A stretch of 64,000 nucleotides of DNA from Inquilinus sp. Marseille-Q2685 (GTDB taxonomy: Bacteria; Pseudomonadota; Alphaproteobacteria; DSM-16000; Inquilinaceae): NCBI RefSeq assembly GCF_916619195.1, contig NZ_CAKAKL010000001.1, positions 992,001 to 1,056,000 on the forward strand, in the 5' to 3' direction. Below are positions 19,390 to 27,677 of the stretch, one piece after another. The notes beneath the pieces were generated by a model. That model did not search any database. It saw nothing but the letters and a program-made list of their open reading frames with translations, and had not been told where the DNA came from. Both the position numbers and the translations under genes were made by a program. Position 1 is the stretch's first letter. Each line of letters begins with the position of its first letter.

Positions 19390-20540
19390 TCGTGCGCCGC
19401 CGGGTCGAACAGCCGGGCCGCCGCCACCGATTTGGTGCCGAGCACGGCGTGGCGCGGCGCGAACAGCCGGTCGAGCGTGGCGCTGTCGCCGGAGGAATCC
19501 GGCAGCGTCACCGACGCATCCTCCAGCCCGAAGACGGTGAAATCCGCCTCTGCCCCCACCCGCAGGTTGCCTTCCCCCGCCAGCCCGATCACCGAGCGCG
19601 GGCGGGTGCTGGCGGCGGCCACCACCTCGGCGAAGGGCATGCCGACGGCCAGCAGCTTCGACATGGTCGTCGCCATGTCCCAGACCGGACCTTCGATCGA
19701 GCGCAGATGCAGGTCGGTGGAGATGGAGAAGGGATAGAGGCCGCGCTCAATCCCGGCCCGCGCCACCTTGAAGGAGAAGGAGGCGCCGCCATGGCCGACA
19801 TCGAGCCGCACGCCGGCCTCGGCCACCTGCCTGGCGATGCCGAACAGCTCCTCGTCCTCCAGGATGTTGCCGCCCGGCTTGCCGTGGAAGCAGTGGGTCA
19901 GCACGTCGCCGGGGGTCAGCACCGCCAGCACCTCCTCCAGCAGCGGCGGCGGCTCGCCGACATGGACCATCAGCGGCAGGCCGCTGATCTTGGCCACCTT
20001 CTTGGCGATCTTCACCGGGGTGATGCCCCAGGCGCCGGTGACCGTGCTGCAGGCCCGGCACTTGATGCCGCGGATGATGTCGCGGTTGGCCTCGATCACC
20101 TTCAGCGTGCGGGTGATGTCGATCGAGCGCTGGTCGATCAGCTCGCTGACCCGGTTGCAGGCGACGAGGCCGATCGAGCCGATGTTGAGGAAGGCGACCA
20201 CCCGCTCCGCTGCCGGCTCGGCGATGAACTCGCGGAAGCCGACGAAGTTGCCTTCTCCGGAGGAGCCGGCATCGACGATGGTGGTGACGCCATGCGCCAG
20301 CCCGCCCTGGGACGGGCGGATCGAGATGTCGGTGCCGCCGTGATAGACATGGGCGTGCAGGTCGGCCCAGCCGGGCGACACCCAGCCGCCACGGCCGTCG
20401 ACGATCTCGGCCCCGGCGGGGGCGTTGATCCCCTGCCCCACCGCGGCCACCCGGCCATCGGCGATCAGGATGTCGATCGGGGTGTCACCGGGGTGATCGG
20501 GGAAGCCGACCGGGCGGGCGGCGCGGATCAGGACGGGCAT
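19386..20540 (-). CDS. Amidohydrolase/deacetylase-family metalloenzyme, 384 aa
   Basis: Cytoplasmic amidohydrolase-superfamily enzyme. The metal site is visible as HxH in GWADLHAHVYHGG (about residue 63), a candidate carboxylated lysine in IIRGIKCRA, further histidines in LMVHVGEPPP and LDVGHGGAS, and the aspartate in STDLHLRS. It resembles the EF_0837/AHA_3915-type amidohydrolases, which are known to occur beside SelA-like PLP enzymes; this operon shows the same pairing. The reaction is probably removal of an acyl group from an imported N-acyl amino compound. It starts at ATG 20540, overlapping the DppC-like stop, and ends overlapping DppD. A longer frame upstream is a shadow of the permease. 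Confidence 0.85.
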
Positions 20541-21409
20541 CACAGTTCCTTGCGCAGGCGGGGGTCGAGGATGTCGCGCAGGCCGTCGCCGACCATCTGC
20601 AGCGACACCACCGACAGCACGATGGCGAGGCCGGGGAAGACCATCATCCAGTCGGCCGTGCCCATATATTGCTGGCCGGCATTGATCATGGTCCCCCAGG
20701 TGGGGATCTCGGGCGAGACGCCGACGCCGAGGAAGGACAGGCCGGCCTCGGCCAGGATGGCGTAGGCGAAGATGAAGGTGCCCTGCACCAGGATCGGCGA
20801 CCACAGGTTGCGCAGGACATGGGCGGTGACGATCCGCCAGGTGGAGACGCCGAGCGCCCGCGCCGCCTCGACGAAGGGCAGCTCCCGGATCACCAGGGTC
20901 GAGGCGCGGACGATGCGGGCCAGCCGCGGCGTGTAGACGATGCCGAGCGCGACGATGACGTTGACCAGCGACGGCCCCAGCGCCGCGACCAGCGAGATCG
21001 CCAGCAGGATGTCCGGGAAGGCCATCATCGCGTCGATCACCCGGGCCACCACCTTGTCGGCCGGCCGGAAGAAGCCGGCGACGAGGCCGAGCACGATGCC
21101 CAGCACCGAGGACAGGACGACCACCGCGAAGCCGACGAACAGCGACAGCCTTCCGCCATAGACGGCGCGGGTGAAGACGTCGCGGCCGAACTCGTCGGTG
21201 CCGAACCAATGCGCCGCGCTCGGTGGTTTCAACCTGTTCACGATCGACAGCTTCTGCGGCGCGTAGCCGGTGATCCAGGGCGCGAAGGCCGCGGCCAGGA
21301 CCAGCACGACCAGGATCGCCAGCCCGATCATCGCGGTCTTGCGGCGCAGCAGCAGGCGGGCGAGCTTCATGCGCTCGCCGGCCATGGAGGCGGAGGCGGT
21401 CGCGGCCAT
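20540..21409 (-). CDS. Peptide-type ABC transporter permease (DppC-like), 289 aa
   Basis: Inner-membrane subunit with a cytoplasmic N-terminus, one first helix (MIGLAILVVLVLAAAFAPWI), the OppC N-domain segment HWFGTDEFGRDVFTR, and a BPD permease domain containing the EAA loop VEAARALGVSTWRIVTAHVL. Length and layout are usual for DppC. It overlaps the DppB-like gene and the amidohydrolase by one base each. Confidence 0.92.
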   Translation of the reverse strand: MAATASASMAGERMKLARLLLRRKTAMIGLAILVVLVLAAAFAPWITGYAPQKLSIVNRLKPPSAAHWFGTDEFGRDVFTRAVYGGRLSLFVGFAVVVLSSVLGIVLGLVAGFFRPADKVVARVIDAMMAFPDILLAISLVAALGPSLVNVIVALGIVYTPRLARIVRASTLVIRELPFVEAARALGVSTWRIVTAHVLRNLWSPILVQGTFIFAYAILAEAGLSFLGVGVSPEIPTWGTMINAGQQYMGTADWMMVFPGLAIVLSVVSLQMVGDGLRDILDPRLRKEL

Positions 21410-22350
21410 CAGGTGCGCACCCTCGGGTCGACGAAGAGGTAGAGGAGATCGATGGCGAGGTTGATCAGGACATAGAGCGCCGCGATCACCAGCAGCGCCC
21501 CCTGGATCACCGGGTAGTCGCGCCGCAGCACGCCGTTGACCACGAGATTGCCGACGCCCGGCAGGCCGAACACCGTCTCGGTGACGACCGCGCCGGAGAC
21601 CAGCAGCGCCGTGGTCAGGCCGATCACAGTCAGGATCGGGATCAGCGCATTCTTGAGGGCATGCTTCAGCACCACCCGCCGCTCCGGCAGGCCTTTGGCC
21701 CGGGCGGTGCGGACATAGTCGTCGTTCAGCACGTCCAGCATGCTGGCCCGGGTGAAGCGGGTGATGAGGGCGGAGTTGACGAGGCCCAGCACGATCGCGG
21801 GCAGCACCAGGTGGCTCATCCGCTCCAGGAAGGTGGCGCCCGGCCCGCCATAGCCCGCCACCGGGAACCAGCCCAGCTTGACCGCGAAGACCTGCATCAG
21901 GATCAGCCCTAGCCAGAAGCTGGGGATGCTGGCGGTGAACATCGACAGGGTCAGCACCGATTGGTCCAGCGCCGAGCCGCGCCAGACCGCGGAGGCGATG
22001 CCGACCGGCAGCGCGATCGCCACCGCGATCAGGATCGACAGGACGGTCAGCATCAGCGTCGGCTCGGCCCGGTCGCCGATGGCGCTCAGGACCGGCTGGT
22101 TCAGGAAGATCGACTGGCCCAGGTCGCCGACCGCGATCTGGCCGAGCCAGGTGACGTATTGCACCGGCAGCGGCTGGTCGAGACCGAGCTTGGCCCGCAG
22201 ATCGACCACGTCCTCCGGCCGCGCGTCGGGGCCCAGCATCACCGCGGCGGGGTCGCCCGGCGTCACCCGGATGATGACGAAGACGACCGTCGCCACGATG
22301 AACATCACCGCGACCATGCCGATCAGGCGATTGACGATGTAGGAGAGCAT
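21409..22350 (-). CDS. Peptide-type ABC transporter permease (DppB-like), 313 aa
   Basis: Six-helix inner-membrane permease. The N-terminus YIVNRLIGMVAVMFIVATVV is the first helix, then DPAAVMLGPDARPEDV as in DppB proteins, and the EAA loop YVRTARAKGLPERRVVLKHA near residue 205. It pairs with the DppC-like protein to form the channel. A 415-base repeat-rich gap separates it from the binding-protein gene upstream, which could uncouple expression of transporter and binding proteins. Confidence 0.92.
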   Translation of the reverse strand: MLSYIVNRLIGMVAVMFIVATVVFVIIRVTPGDPAAVMLGPDARPEDVVDLRAKLGLDQPLPVQYVTWLGQIAVGDLGQSIFLNQPVLSAIGDRAEPTLMLTVLSILIAVAIALPVGIASAVWRGSALDQSVLTLSMFTASIPSFWLGLILMQVFAVKLGWFPVAGYGGPGATFLERMSHLVLPAIVLGLVNSALITRFTRASMLDVLNDDYVRTARAKGLPERRVVLKHALKNALIPILTVIGLTTALLVSGAVVTETVFGLPGVGNLVVNGVLRRDYPVIQGALLVIAALYVLINLAIDLLYLFVDPRVRT

Positions 22351-22395
22351 GGCGGTCAGCGCGCTCCGAGGAGCATGGAAGGCCTCTCCTCTCCT

Positions 22396-22482
22396 GTCAT
22401 TGCCGGGCTTGACCCGGCAATCCAGGGGCCACCAAGAGCGGCTCTTGCCGCCCTGGATCCTCGGATCAAGCCCGAGGATGAC
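22396..22482. repeat. Intergenic palindromic repeat, family B copy 2
   Basis: Inverted repeat with the same left arm as the element at 16792 (GTCATTGCCGGGCTTGACCC) and a right arm ending GGATCAAGCCCGAGGATGAC. It is the first of three different repeats packed between the DppB-like gene and the binding protein. Confidence 0.85.
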
Positions 22483-22495
22483 AATAAGGAGGAAT

Positions 22496-22577
22496 CGTAG
22501 GTTGGGTTCGCGACAGCGAACCCAACGCGATGCGGGGCGGCGGGATGTTGGGTTCGCCGGGGCGAACCCAACCTACG
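22496..22577. repeat. Intergenic palindromic repeat, family A copy 2
   Basis: An 82-base element with CGTAGGTTGGGTTCGC at the left and GCGAACCCAACCTACG at the right, equal in length and structure to the copy at 15435-15516. The two inner half-elements are separated by a variable GC-rich spacer. Confidence 0.88.
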
Positions 22578-22602
22578 AGCGCCTGGATCGGCCGGCGCCG
22601 CC

Positions 22603-22715
22603 CCCTCACCCTCCCGGCCCAAGCGGGCCGGGCCCCTCCCTCTCCCCAAGGAGAGGGGAACTTCACCTCTCCCCCGGGGAGAGGTCGGAACCGCGGCAGC
22701 GGTTCCGGGTGAGGG
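22603..22715. repeat. Palindromic repeat, family C copy 1
   Basis: Element of about 113 bases running from CCCTCACCCTCCC to GGGTGAGGG with internal stems CCTCTCCCC/GGGGAGAGG and GGAACCGC/GCGGTTCC. It has sister copies at 24328-24440 and, inside a gene, at 36517-36644. The whole 22351-22765 gap consists of three repeat elements with no gene. Confidence 0.85.
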
Positions 22716-22765
22716 GGTGGCACCGGCCCATCCGCCGACAGCGCCTTGAGACACCGGCACGGCCC

Positions 22766-24289
22766 TCACTTCTCCACCCAGGTGTTCCAGAAGGACGGCC
22801 AGGGCGACGGGTCGTAGCCCTTCAGCTTCGGCGACTTGGCCGAGAGGGCGTTGAAGTCGCCGACCTTGATGAACGGCACCTCGGCCATGATCGCGGCCTG
22901 GACGTCCGCGTAGAGCTTCGCCCGCTGTGCCGGGTCGGACGCCGCGTTGAAGGCGTCGAAGGCGGTGCGGCGGCGCTCGGTCGACCACCAGCCCGGGCCG
23001 CTCTCGGACATGCCGAGATTCAGCGCCGGCTCCGGCAGGAACGGGCTGTGTGTGAAGAAGATATCCCACAGCGCCGGGTCGTTGCGGCGCTGGGTCAGCG
23101 TCGCCCAGTCCGACACCTGCAGGTCGACCTTGAAGCCCGCCGCCTTCAGGTACTCCGCCGCCACCAGCGCCATCTTGTAGTGGAACTCGTATTGCTGGCT
23201 GGTCAGGATCCGGATCGGCTCGCCGGCATAGCCGGCCTTCTCCATCAGCGCCTGCGCCTTCTCCGGGTTGCCCTGGTCGTAGGTGTCGACCCCGGCGTCG
23301 TTGCGCCAGGGGAAGCCCTCCGGATACATGGCGCCGTCGACAGTGAAGAATTCCGGCTTGCCAAAGGCGGCCAGCATCATGTCGCTCTCGCTCAGCGCCG
23401 CCTGTACCGCCTGGCGCAGCTCCGGCTTCGCCAGCGGCCCCTGCCTGGTGTTGAGCATCATGATCGGGTAGCCGAAGGACTTCAGGATCACCGGCTCGGT
23501 GGTCGAAAGGCCGGTCAGCTTGTCGTAGGATTCGACCGGCAGCAGGTCGGAGAAGTCGTACTGGCCGGAAATCGCGCCCTCGATCCGGGTGTTGGCGTTC
23601 GGCACCGGGAGGAAGCGGATCTCGTCGAGATACGCCGTGCGCCGGCCGGCATAGCGGCTGGGCTCTTCCGTCCGGGCGGCATAGCCGTCGAAGCGGGTCA
23701 GCAGGATGTACTGGTCGGGCTTGCGCTCGGCCAGCTTGTAGGGGCCGGTGCCGACCACATCGGTCAGCGGCTCGTCCATATGCGCCTTGGGCATGATGAC
23801 CGCGGCGCTGTTGTTGAAGGCCAGCAGCGACAGCAGCGGCGCATAGGCCTGCTTCAGCGTGATCCGGACCGAGAGGTCACCGGTCGCCGTCACGCTCTCG
23901 ATCATCGGCGCCGCCTGCTTGCCGCGTGAGGCCACCCGCATCCAGCGCTCCAGCGAGGCGACGACGTCGGCCGCGGTCAGTTTCTCGCCGTCATGGAAGG
24001 TGACGCCGGAACGGATCTTGATGTCGTAGGTGCGGCCGTCCGCGGAGATCGCCGGCATCGCCTCGGCCAGCAGCGGCTGCAGCCGCCATTCCCCGTCGAA
24101 GGTGAACAGCGTCTCGTAGATATGCTGGGTGATCATGCCCAGCAGGTCGCCGGTGTTCGCCATCGGGTCGAGCGTCGGCGGCTCGCCGATGGTGGCGACG
24201 TCGATCTTGCCGCCCTTCACCGGGTCGGCGATGGCCGCGCCCGGCACCAGGGCGGCGGCCACGAGGAGGGAGAGCAGCAGGCGGCGCAT
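22766..24289 (-). CDS. Peptide-type ABC substrate-binding protein (SBP family 5), 507 aa, paralogue 1
   Basis: Periplasmic receptor of the DppA/OppA class. A Sec signal peptide (MRRLLLSLLVAAALVPGAA, cleavage near AIA-DP) is followed by the family 5 opening GKIDVATIGEPPTLDPMA, then VTFHDGEKLTAADVVASL and DYSPxPW-like C-terminus (YDPSPWPSFWNTWVE). It is closely similar to the next binding protein upstream (24456-25979) along its whole length, so the operon carries a duplicated receptor. The two may bind related acylated compounds with different specificity. Confidence 0.92.
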   Translation of the reverse strand: MRRLLLSLLVAAALVPGAAIADPVKGGKIDVATIGEPPTLDPMANTGDLLGMITQHIYETLFTFDGEWRLQPLLAEAMPAISADGRTYDIKIRSGVTFHDGEKLTAADVVASLERWMRVASRGKQAAPMIESVTATGDLSVRITLKQAYAPLLSLLAFNNSAAVIMPKAHMDEPLTDVVGTGPYKLAERKPDQYILLTRFDGYAARTEEPSRYAGRRTAYLDEIRFLPVPNANTRIEGAISGQYDFSDLLPVESYDKLTGLSTTEPVILKSFGYPIMMLNTRQGPLAKPELRQAVQAALSESDMMLAAFGKPEFFTVDGAMYPEGFPWRNDAGVDTYDQGNPEKAQALMEKAGYAGEPIRILTSQQYEFHYKMALVAAEYLKAAGFKVDLQVSDWATLTQRRNDPALWDIFFTHSPFLPEPALNLGMSESGPGWWSTERRRTAFDAFNAASDPAQRAKLYADVQAAIMAEVPFIKVGDFNALSAKSPKLKGYDPSPWPSFWNTWVEK

Positions 24290-24327
24290 CGGCTGGCTTT
24301 CGGTTCCTTCGGTTGACGGCGGCTCTC

Positions 24328-24440
24328 CCCCTCACCCTCCCGCCGCCTTCGGCGTCGGGCCCCTCCCTCTCCCCGAGGAGAGGGAATTCACCTCTCCCCC
24401 GGGGAGAGGTCGAAATCGCGGAGCGATTTCGGGTGAGGGG
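24328..24440. repeat. Palindromic repeat, family C copy 2
   Basis: Second family C element, 113 bases, from CCCTCACCCTCCC to GGGTGAGGGG with the internal CCTCTCCCC/GGGGAGAGG stem. It fills most of the gap between the two binding-protein genes. Confidence 0.85.
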
Positions 24441-24455
24441 GTGTCTCAGCCGCCG

Positions 24456-25979
24456 CTACTTCTCCACATAGGCGTTCCAGAAATACGGCCAGGGGGCCGG
24501 GGTCACGCCCTGCAGCGTCTTGGCCTTGGCCGAGAGGGCGTTGAAGTCGCCGACCTTGATCAGCGGCACCTCGTCGGCCATCACCTGCTGCACGCCGGCC
24601 CACAGCTTCACCCGCTCCTCCTGCGTCAGCGCCTGGTTGAAGGCGCCGACCGCCTTATCCTTGGCCGGCGTGTCCCACCAGCCGGGCGAGCCCTTGGCCA
24701 GGGCGCCGATCAGCGCCGGCTCCGGCAGGAACGGACTGTGGCTGATATAGATCTCCCACAGGGCCGGATCGGTCCGGCGCTGGGTCAGCGTCGCCCAGTC
24801 GGTGACGTCGAGCTGGACCTGGAATCCGGCGGCCTTCAGGTATTCCGCCGCGACCAGCGCCATCTTGTAATGGAACTCGTATTGCCGGCTGGTCAGGATC
24901 CGGATCGGCGTCTGACCGTCATAGCCCGCCTCCTCCAGCAGCTTCTGCGCGCCCTCGGCATCGCCCTTGTTGTAGACCTCGGTGCCGACCTCGGTCCGCC
25001 AGGGGTAGCCCTCAGGGTACATGGCGGCGTCGAGGGCGTAGAAGTCGGTGCTGCCGAAGGCGGCGGCCAGCATGTCCTCCTCGTTCAGCGCCAGCTGCAC
25101 CGCGCGGCGCAGCTTCACGTCGCTGAGCAGGCCCTGCTTGGTGTTCATGACGAAGACGGGCCAGCCGAAGGGCTTCAGGATGATCGGCTCCGACGCGCCG
25201 ACCTTGACCTTGTCGAAGGATTCGACCGGCAGGGAGTCGGTGTAGTCGTACTGCCCGGCCACCGCGCCCTCGACCCGGGTGTTGGCGTTCGGCACCGGGG
25301 TGAAGCGGATCTCGTCGAGATACTGCTTGCGGGCGCCGCCATAGCCGTCCGGGTCGCCTTCGCGCGGCTTGTAGCCGTCGAAGCGGACCAGCTGGATGTA
25401 CTGGTCGGGCACCCGCGCCTTCAGCATATAGGGGCCGCTGCCGACGATGTCCTTCAGCTCCGGCGCGATCTTTTCCGACGGCAGGATCACCGCGGCGCTG
25501 TTGTTGAAGGCCAGCAGGGCCAAAAGCGGGGCGAAGGGCTGCTTCAGCGAGATCCTGATGGTCGAGGCGTCGACCTTCTCGATCGCCTCGATGTTGGCGG
25601 CGGCCAGCTTCCCGCGCGATGCCACCTCCGTCCAGCGCTTCAGCGAGGCGGCGACGTCGTCGGCGTCCAGCGCCGAGCCGTCGTGGAAGGTTAGGCCCTG
25701 GCGGATCCTGATGGTGTAGACGCGGCCGTCGGCGCTGATCTCCGGCATCGCATCGGCGACCAGGGGCGTGACGTTCCAGTTGGCATCGAAGGTGAAGAGC
25801 GTCTCGAAGATGTGCTGGGTGATGATGCCGACCAGATCGGCGGTGCTGACCATCGGGTCCAGCGTCGGCGGCTCGCCGATCGTCGCCACGGTGATCGCCC
25901 CGCCCTTGGCCGGGGCGGCCGTGGCGCCGGACGAGACCGGCAGGATCGCGAGCGCCACCAAGCACAGGATTCGCAGCAT
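24456..25979 (-). CDS. Peptide-type ABC substrate-binding protein (SBP family 5), 507 aa, paralogue 2
   Basis: First gene of the nine-gene operon. Signal peptide MLRILCLVALAILPVSSGA then ITVATIGEPPTLDPM, LTFHDGSALDADDVAASLKR and the end VTPAPWPYFWNAYVEK. It has the same length as its neighbour, and many blocks are identical (for example LLALLAFNNSAAVI, EFHYKMALVAAEYLKAAGF), showing a local duplication. It is transcribed from the region with two TTCCG palindromes, divergent from the IclR gene. Confidence 0.92.
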   Translation of the reverse strand: MLRILCLVALAILPVSSGATAAPAKGGAITVATIGEPPTLDPMVSTADLVGIITQHIFETLFTFDANWNVTPLVADAMPEISADGRVYTIRIRQGLTFHDGSALDADDVAASLKRWTEVASRGKLAAANIEAIEKVDASTIRISLKQPFAPLLALLAFNNSAAVILPSEKIAPELKDIVGSGPYMLKARVPDQYIQLVRFDGYKPREGDPDGYGGARKQYLDEIRFTPVPNANTRVEGAVAGQYDYTDSLPVESFDKVKVGASEPIILKPFGWPVFVMNTKQGLLSDVKLRRAVQLALNEEDMLAAAFGSTDFYALDAAMYPEGYPWRTEVGTEVYNKGDAEGAQKLLEEAGYDGQTPIRILTSRQYEFHYKMALVAAEYLKAAGFQVQLDVTDWATLTQRRTDPALWEIYISHSPFLPEPALIGALAKGSPGWWDTPAKDKAVGAFNQALTQEERVKLWAGVQQVMADEVPLIKVGDFNALSAKAKTLQGVTPAPWPYFWNAYVEK

Positions 25980-26007
25980 TGACTCCCCCTGTCGTGAGTC
26001 TCTAATA

Positions 26008-26043
26008 TTCCGTTATTAGGAAGTAACATCTTCCGTTGCGGAA
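26008..26043. promoter_or_regulatory. Two TTCCG palindromes, candidate IclR operators
   Basis: TTCCGTTATTAGGAA (26008-26022) and TTCCGTTGCGGAA (26031-26043) have centres 22 bases apart, about two helix turns, on one face of DNA. They lie 29-64 bases before the first binding-protein gene, in the divergent region shared with the IclR gene. IclR-family operators are often palindromes of this size, so these are good candidates for its binding sites. The surrounding sequence is AT-rich, as expected for a promoter. Confidence 0.55.
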
Positions 26044-26205
26044 TACGCTAGTGCTATCATGACCGGGACGTCAACCCTGTCCGATCAGGTCGAATGGCGG
26101 AATCGCTCGGCGATTGACCGCAATGCGGGACAAAGCCTAGCTTCAAGCCTGTGAGGGCTATACCACTCGGCCGGAGCACCGGCCGGGACCAGACGGGACG
26201 GGATC

Positions 26206-27000
26206 ATGGCGGAAGCAGCGGCGGCCAAGGCCGAGAAGGCGAGCGAGCGCAGCCGGGTCAGCGGCATCGAGCGCGCAGTGCAGATCTGCGACCACCTGCT
26301 GGCCGTGGGTCGCCCCCTCACCGCCTATGACGTGTCGAAGGCGCTGGGCGCGCCGATGTCGACGATCTACGGCGTGGTGGATTCGCTGCTGCGTCAGGAC
26401 CTGCTGTCGCGCGACGGCGACGGCCTCCTGTGGTTCGGCCCCCGGCTCTACCATTACGGCCTGGCCTATGGCCGCAGCCTGAACCTCCTGGAAACGGCGT
26501 CGCAGGAGATGCGGGAGCTGAGCCGCCTGCTGGGCGAGACCGTCCAGGTCTGCGGCCGCGACGACGGCCATATGGTGGTGCTGGCGATGGCCGAGCCGCC
26601 GGGGCATTTCCGGGTCTCGTCCAAGGTCGGCACCCGGGTGCCGCTGAACTGGACCGCCTCCGGCCGCCTCCTGATCGGCCACCTGCCCTGGGCCGAGCGG
26701 ATCGAGCTGATGCGCCGCGCCGCCCAGCCCTCCCCCACCGGCATGGCCGAGACCGACCCGGAGGCGCTGTGCCGGGCCGGCGAGACCGCGCTGGCCGAAA
26801 AGCTGGCGATCCAGCTCAGCGAATCCGACTTCGCCGTGGCCTGTATCGCCGCGCCGATCTGCACCCCGAACGGCGATTGCGAGGCCACGATCAGCGTCGT
26901 GCTGCCGGAGCAGAAGGCACGCGAACGCGAGCGCACCTACAGTGTCGCGGTGCAGGAGGCGGCCAGCCGGATCGAGCGGCTGCTCGGCTGGACCGCCTGA
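26206..27000 (+). CDS. IclR-family transcription regulator, 264 aa, probable regulator of the uptake/deacetylase operon
   Basis: The N-terminal winged helix (residues 20-85) contains SGIERAVQICDHLLAVGRPL and YDVSKALGAPMSTIYGVVDS. The C-terminal effector-binding domain has RVPLNWTASGRLLIGHL and IAAPICTPNGDCEATISV, both standard for the family. The length is typical. It is transcribed away from the nine-gene operon, the usual arrangement for an IclR regulator and its target. The effector is probably the imported compound or its breakdown product. Confidence 0.92.
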   Translation: MAEAAAAKAEKASERSRVSGIERAVQICDHLLAVGRPLTAYDVSKALGAPMSTIYGVVDSLLRQDLLSRDGDGLLWFGPRLYHYGLAYGRSLNLLETASQEMRELSRLLGETVQVCGRDDGHMVVLAMAEPPGHFRVSSKVGTRVPLNWTASGRLLIGHLPWAERIELMRRAAQPSPTGMAETDPEALCRAGETALAEKLAIQLSESDFAVACIAAPICTPNGDCEATISVVLPEQKARERERTYSVAVQEAASRIERLLGWTA

Positions 27001-27009
27001 GGCCCTGAC

Positions 27010-27240
27010 CTAACGGCGCCGGGCGGCGAGGTCGCGGACGACCGGATCCACCATCTGATCGAAGGCCGCCGCCTCGGCCACCGCGGTGCGGAGCGCGCGC
27101 CGCTTCTCCGCGACATAGGCCGCGCCGGTGATGCCGGACGGAGCTGCCGGGTCGTCGTGGCGGAAGGCCTGCCGCGCCCGGCTGGTCGCCCGCGCCGCGT
27201 CCTTGGCCCGCGCCACCTGGCGCGTGAAATCGCGATCCAT
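27010..27240 (-). CDS. Small basic/alanine-rich hypothetical protein, 76 aa
   Basis: I do not recognise this protein. It starts at ATG 27240, preceded by AGGAGAG, a strong ribosome-binding site, which argues it is real. It begins MDRDFTRQVARAKDAARAT, is alpha-helical with many Arg/Ala, and ends in DLAARRR. There is no signal peptide or membrane segment. It is convergent with the IclR gene, stop codons about ten bases apart. Confidence 0.6.
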   Translation of the reverse strand: MDRDFTRQVARAKDAARATSRARQAFRHDDPAAPSGITGAAYVAEKRRALRTAVAEAAAFDQMVDPVVRDLAARRR

Positions 27241-27677
27241 GGCGATCTCTCCTGGTTCGGGATGCGGGACACCGCATCCGGTCGACGTCGGTGATCGGAA
27301 AACGCGCATGACGGCGACCGTGTTCCCAGGCAGATCATGTCCGATGCCGATCCCGGCGAGCCATCGGCATGAACTGATCCTCGTTCAATTCACCCCGTCT
27401 GAATTGACATCGAAGAACAAGCCATGCCGAGCATGGCTCAATTCCTACCATCACCTCTGCCATACATCGTACATATCAATGTCGTATGCGCATGATGATA
27501 TCGATCACACAAAGTTTTACTTAAATTTCAAGATCACACGACCGGTTAATGTCCGACGATCGGACGACTGATCAACAACCACCACAAGCGCATTTTTGTT
27601 GAACATCCTGAGAAGAAATGCCCAACTGTGACGCCCTCTTCATATCGGGCCCATTTTCATATAGGGGGAGGAATTTC
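27241..27677. other. AT-rich intergenic region upstream of RTX gene
   Basis: No gene seen. From about 27370 to 27660 the composition falls far below the rest of the window. It contains the palindrome GTCCGACGATCGGAC (27551-27565). The segment probably carries promoter and regulatory sites for the RTX gene at 27678. Confidence 0.6.

Noticed and set aside
22356-23069. Minus-strand frame spanning repeats and the binding-protein 3' end
   Set aside because: It runs through three palindromic repeats and is out of frame with the binding protein.
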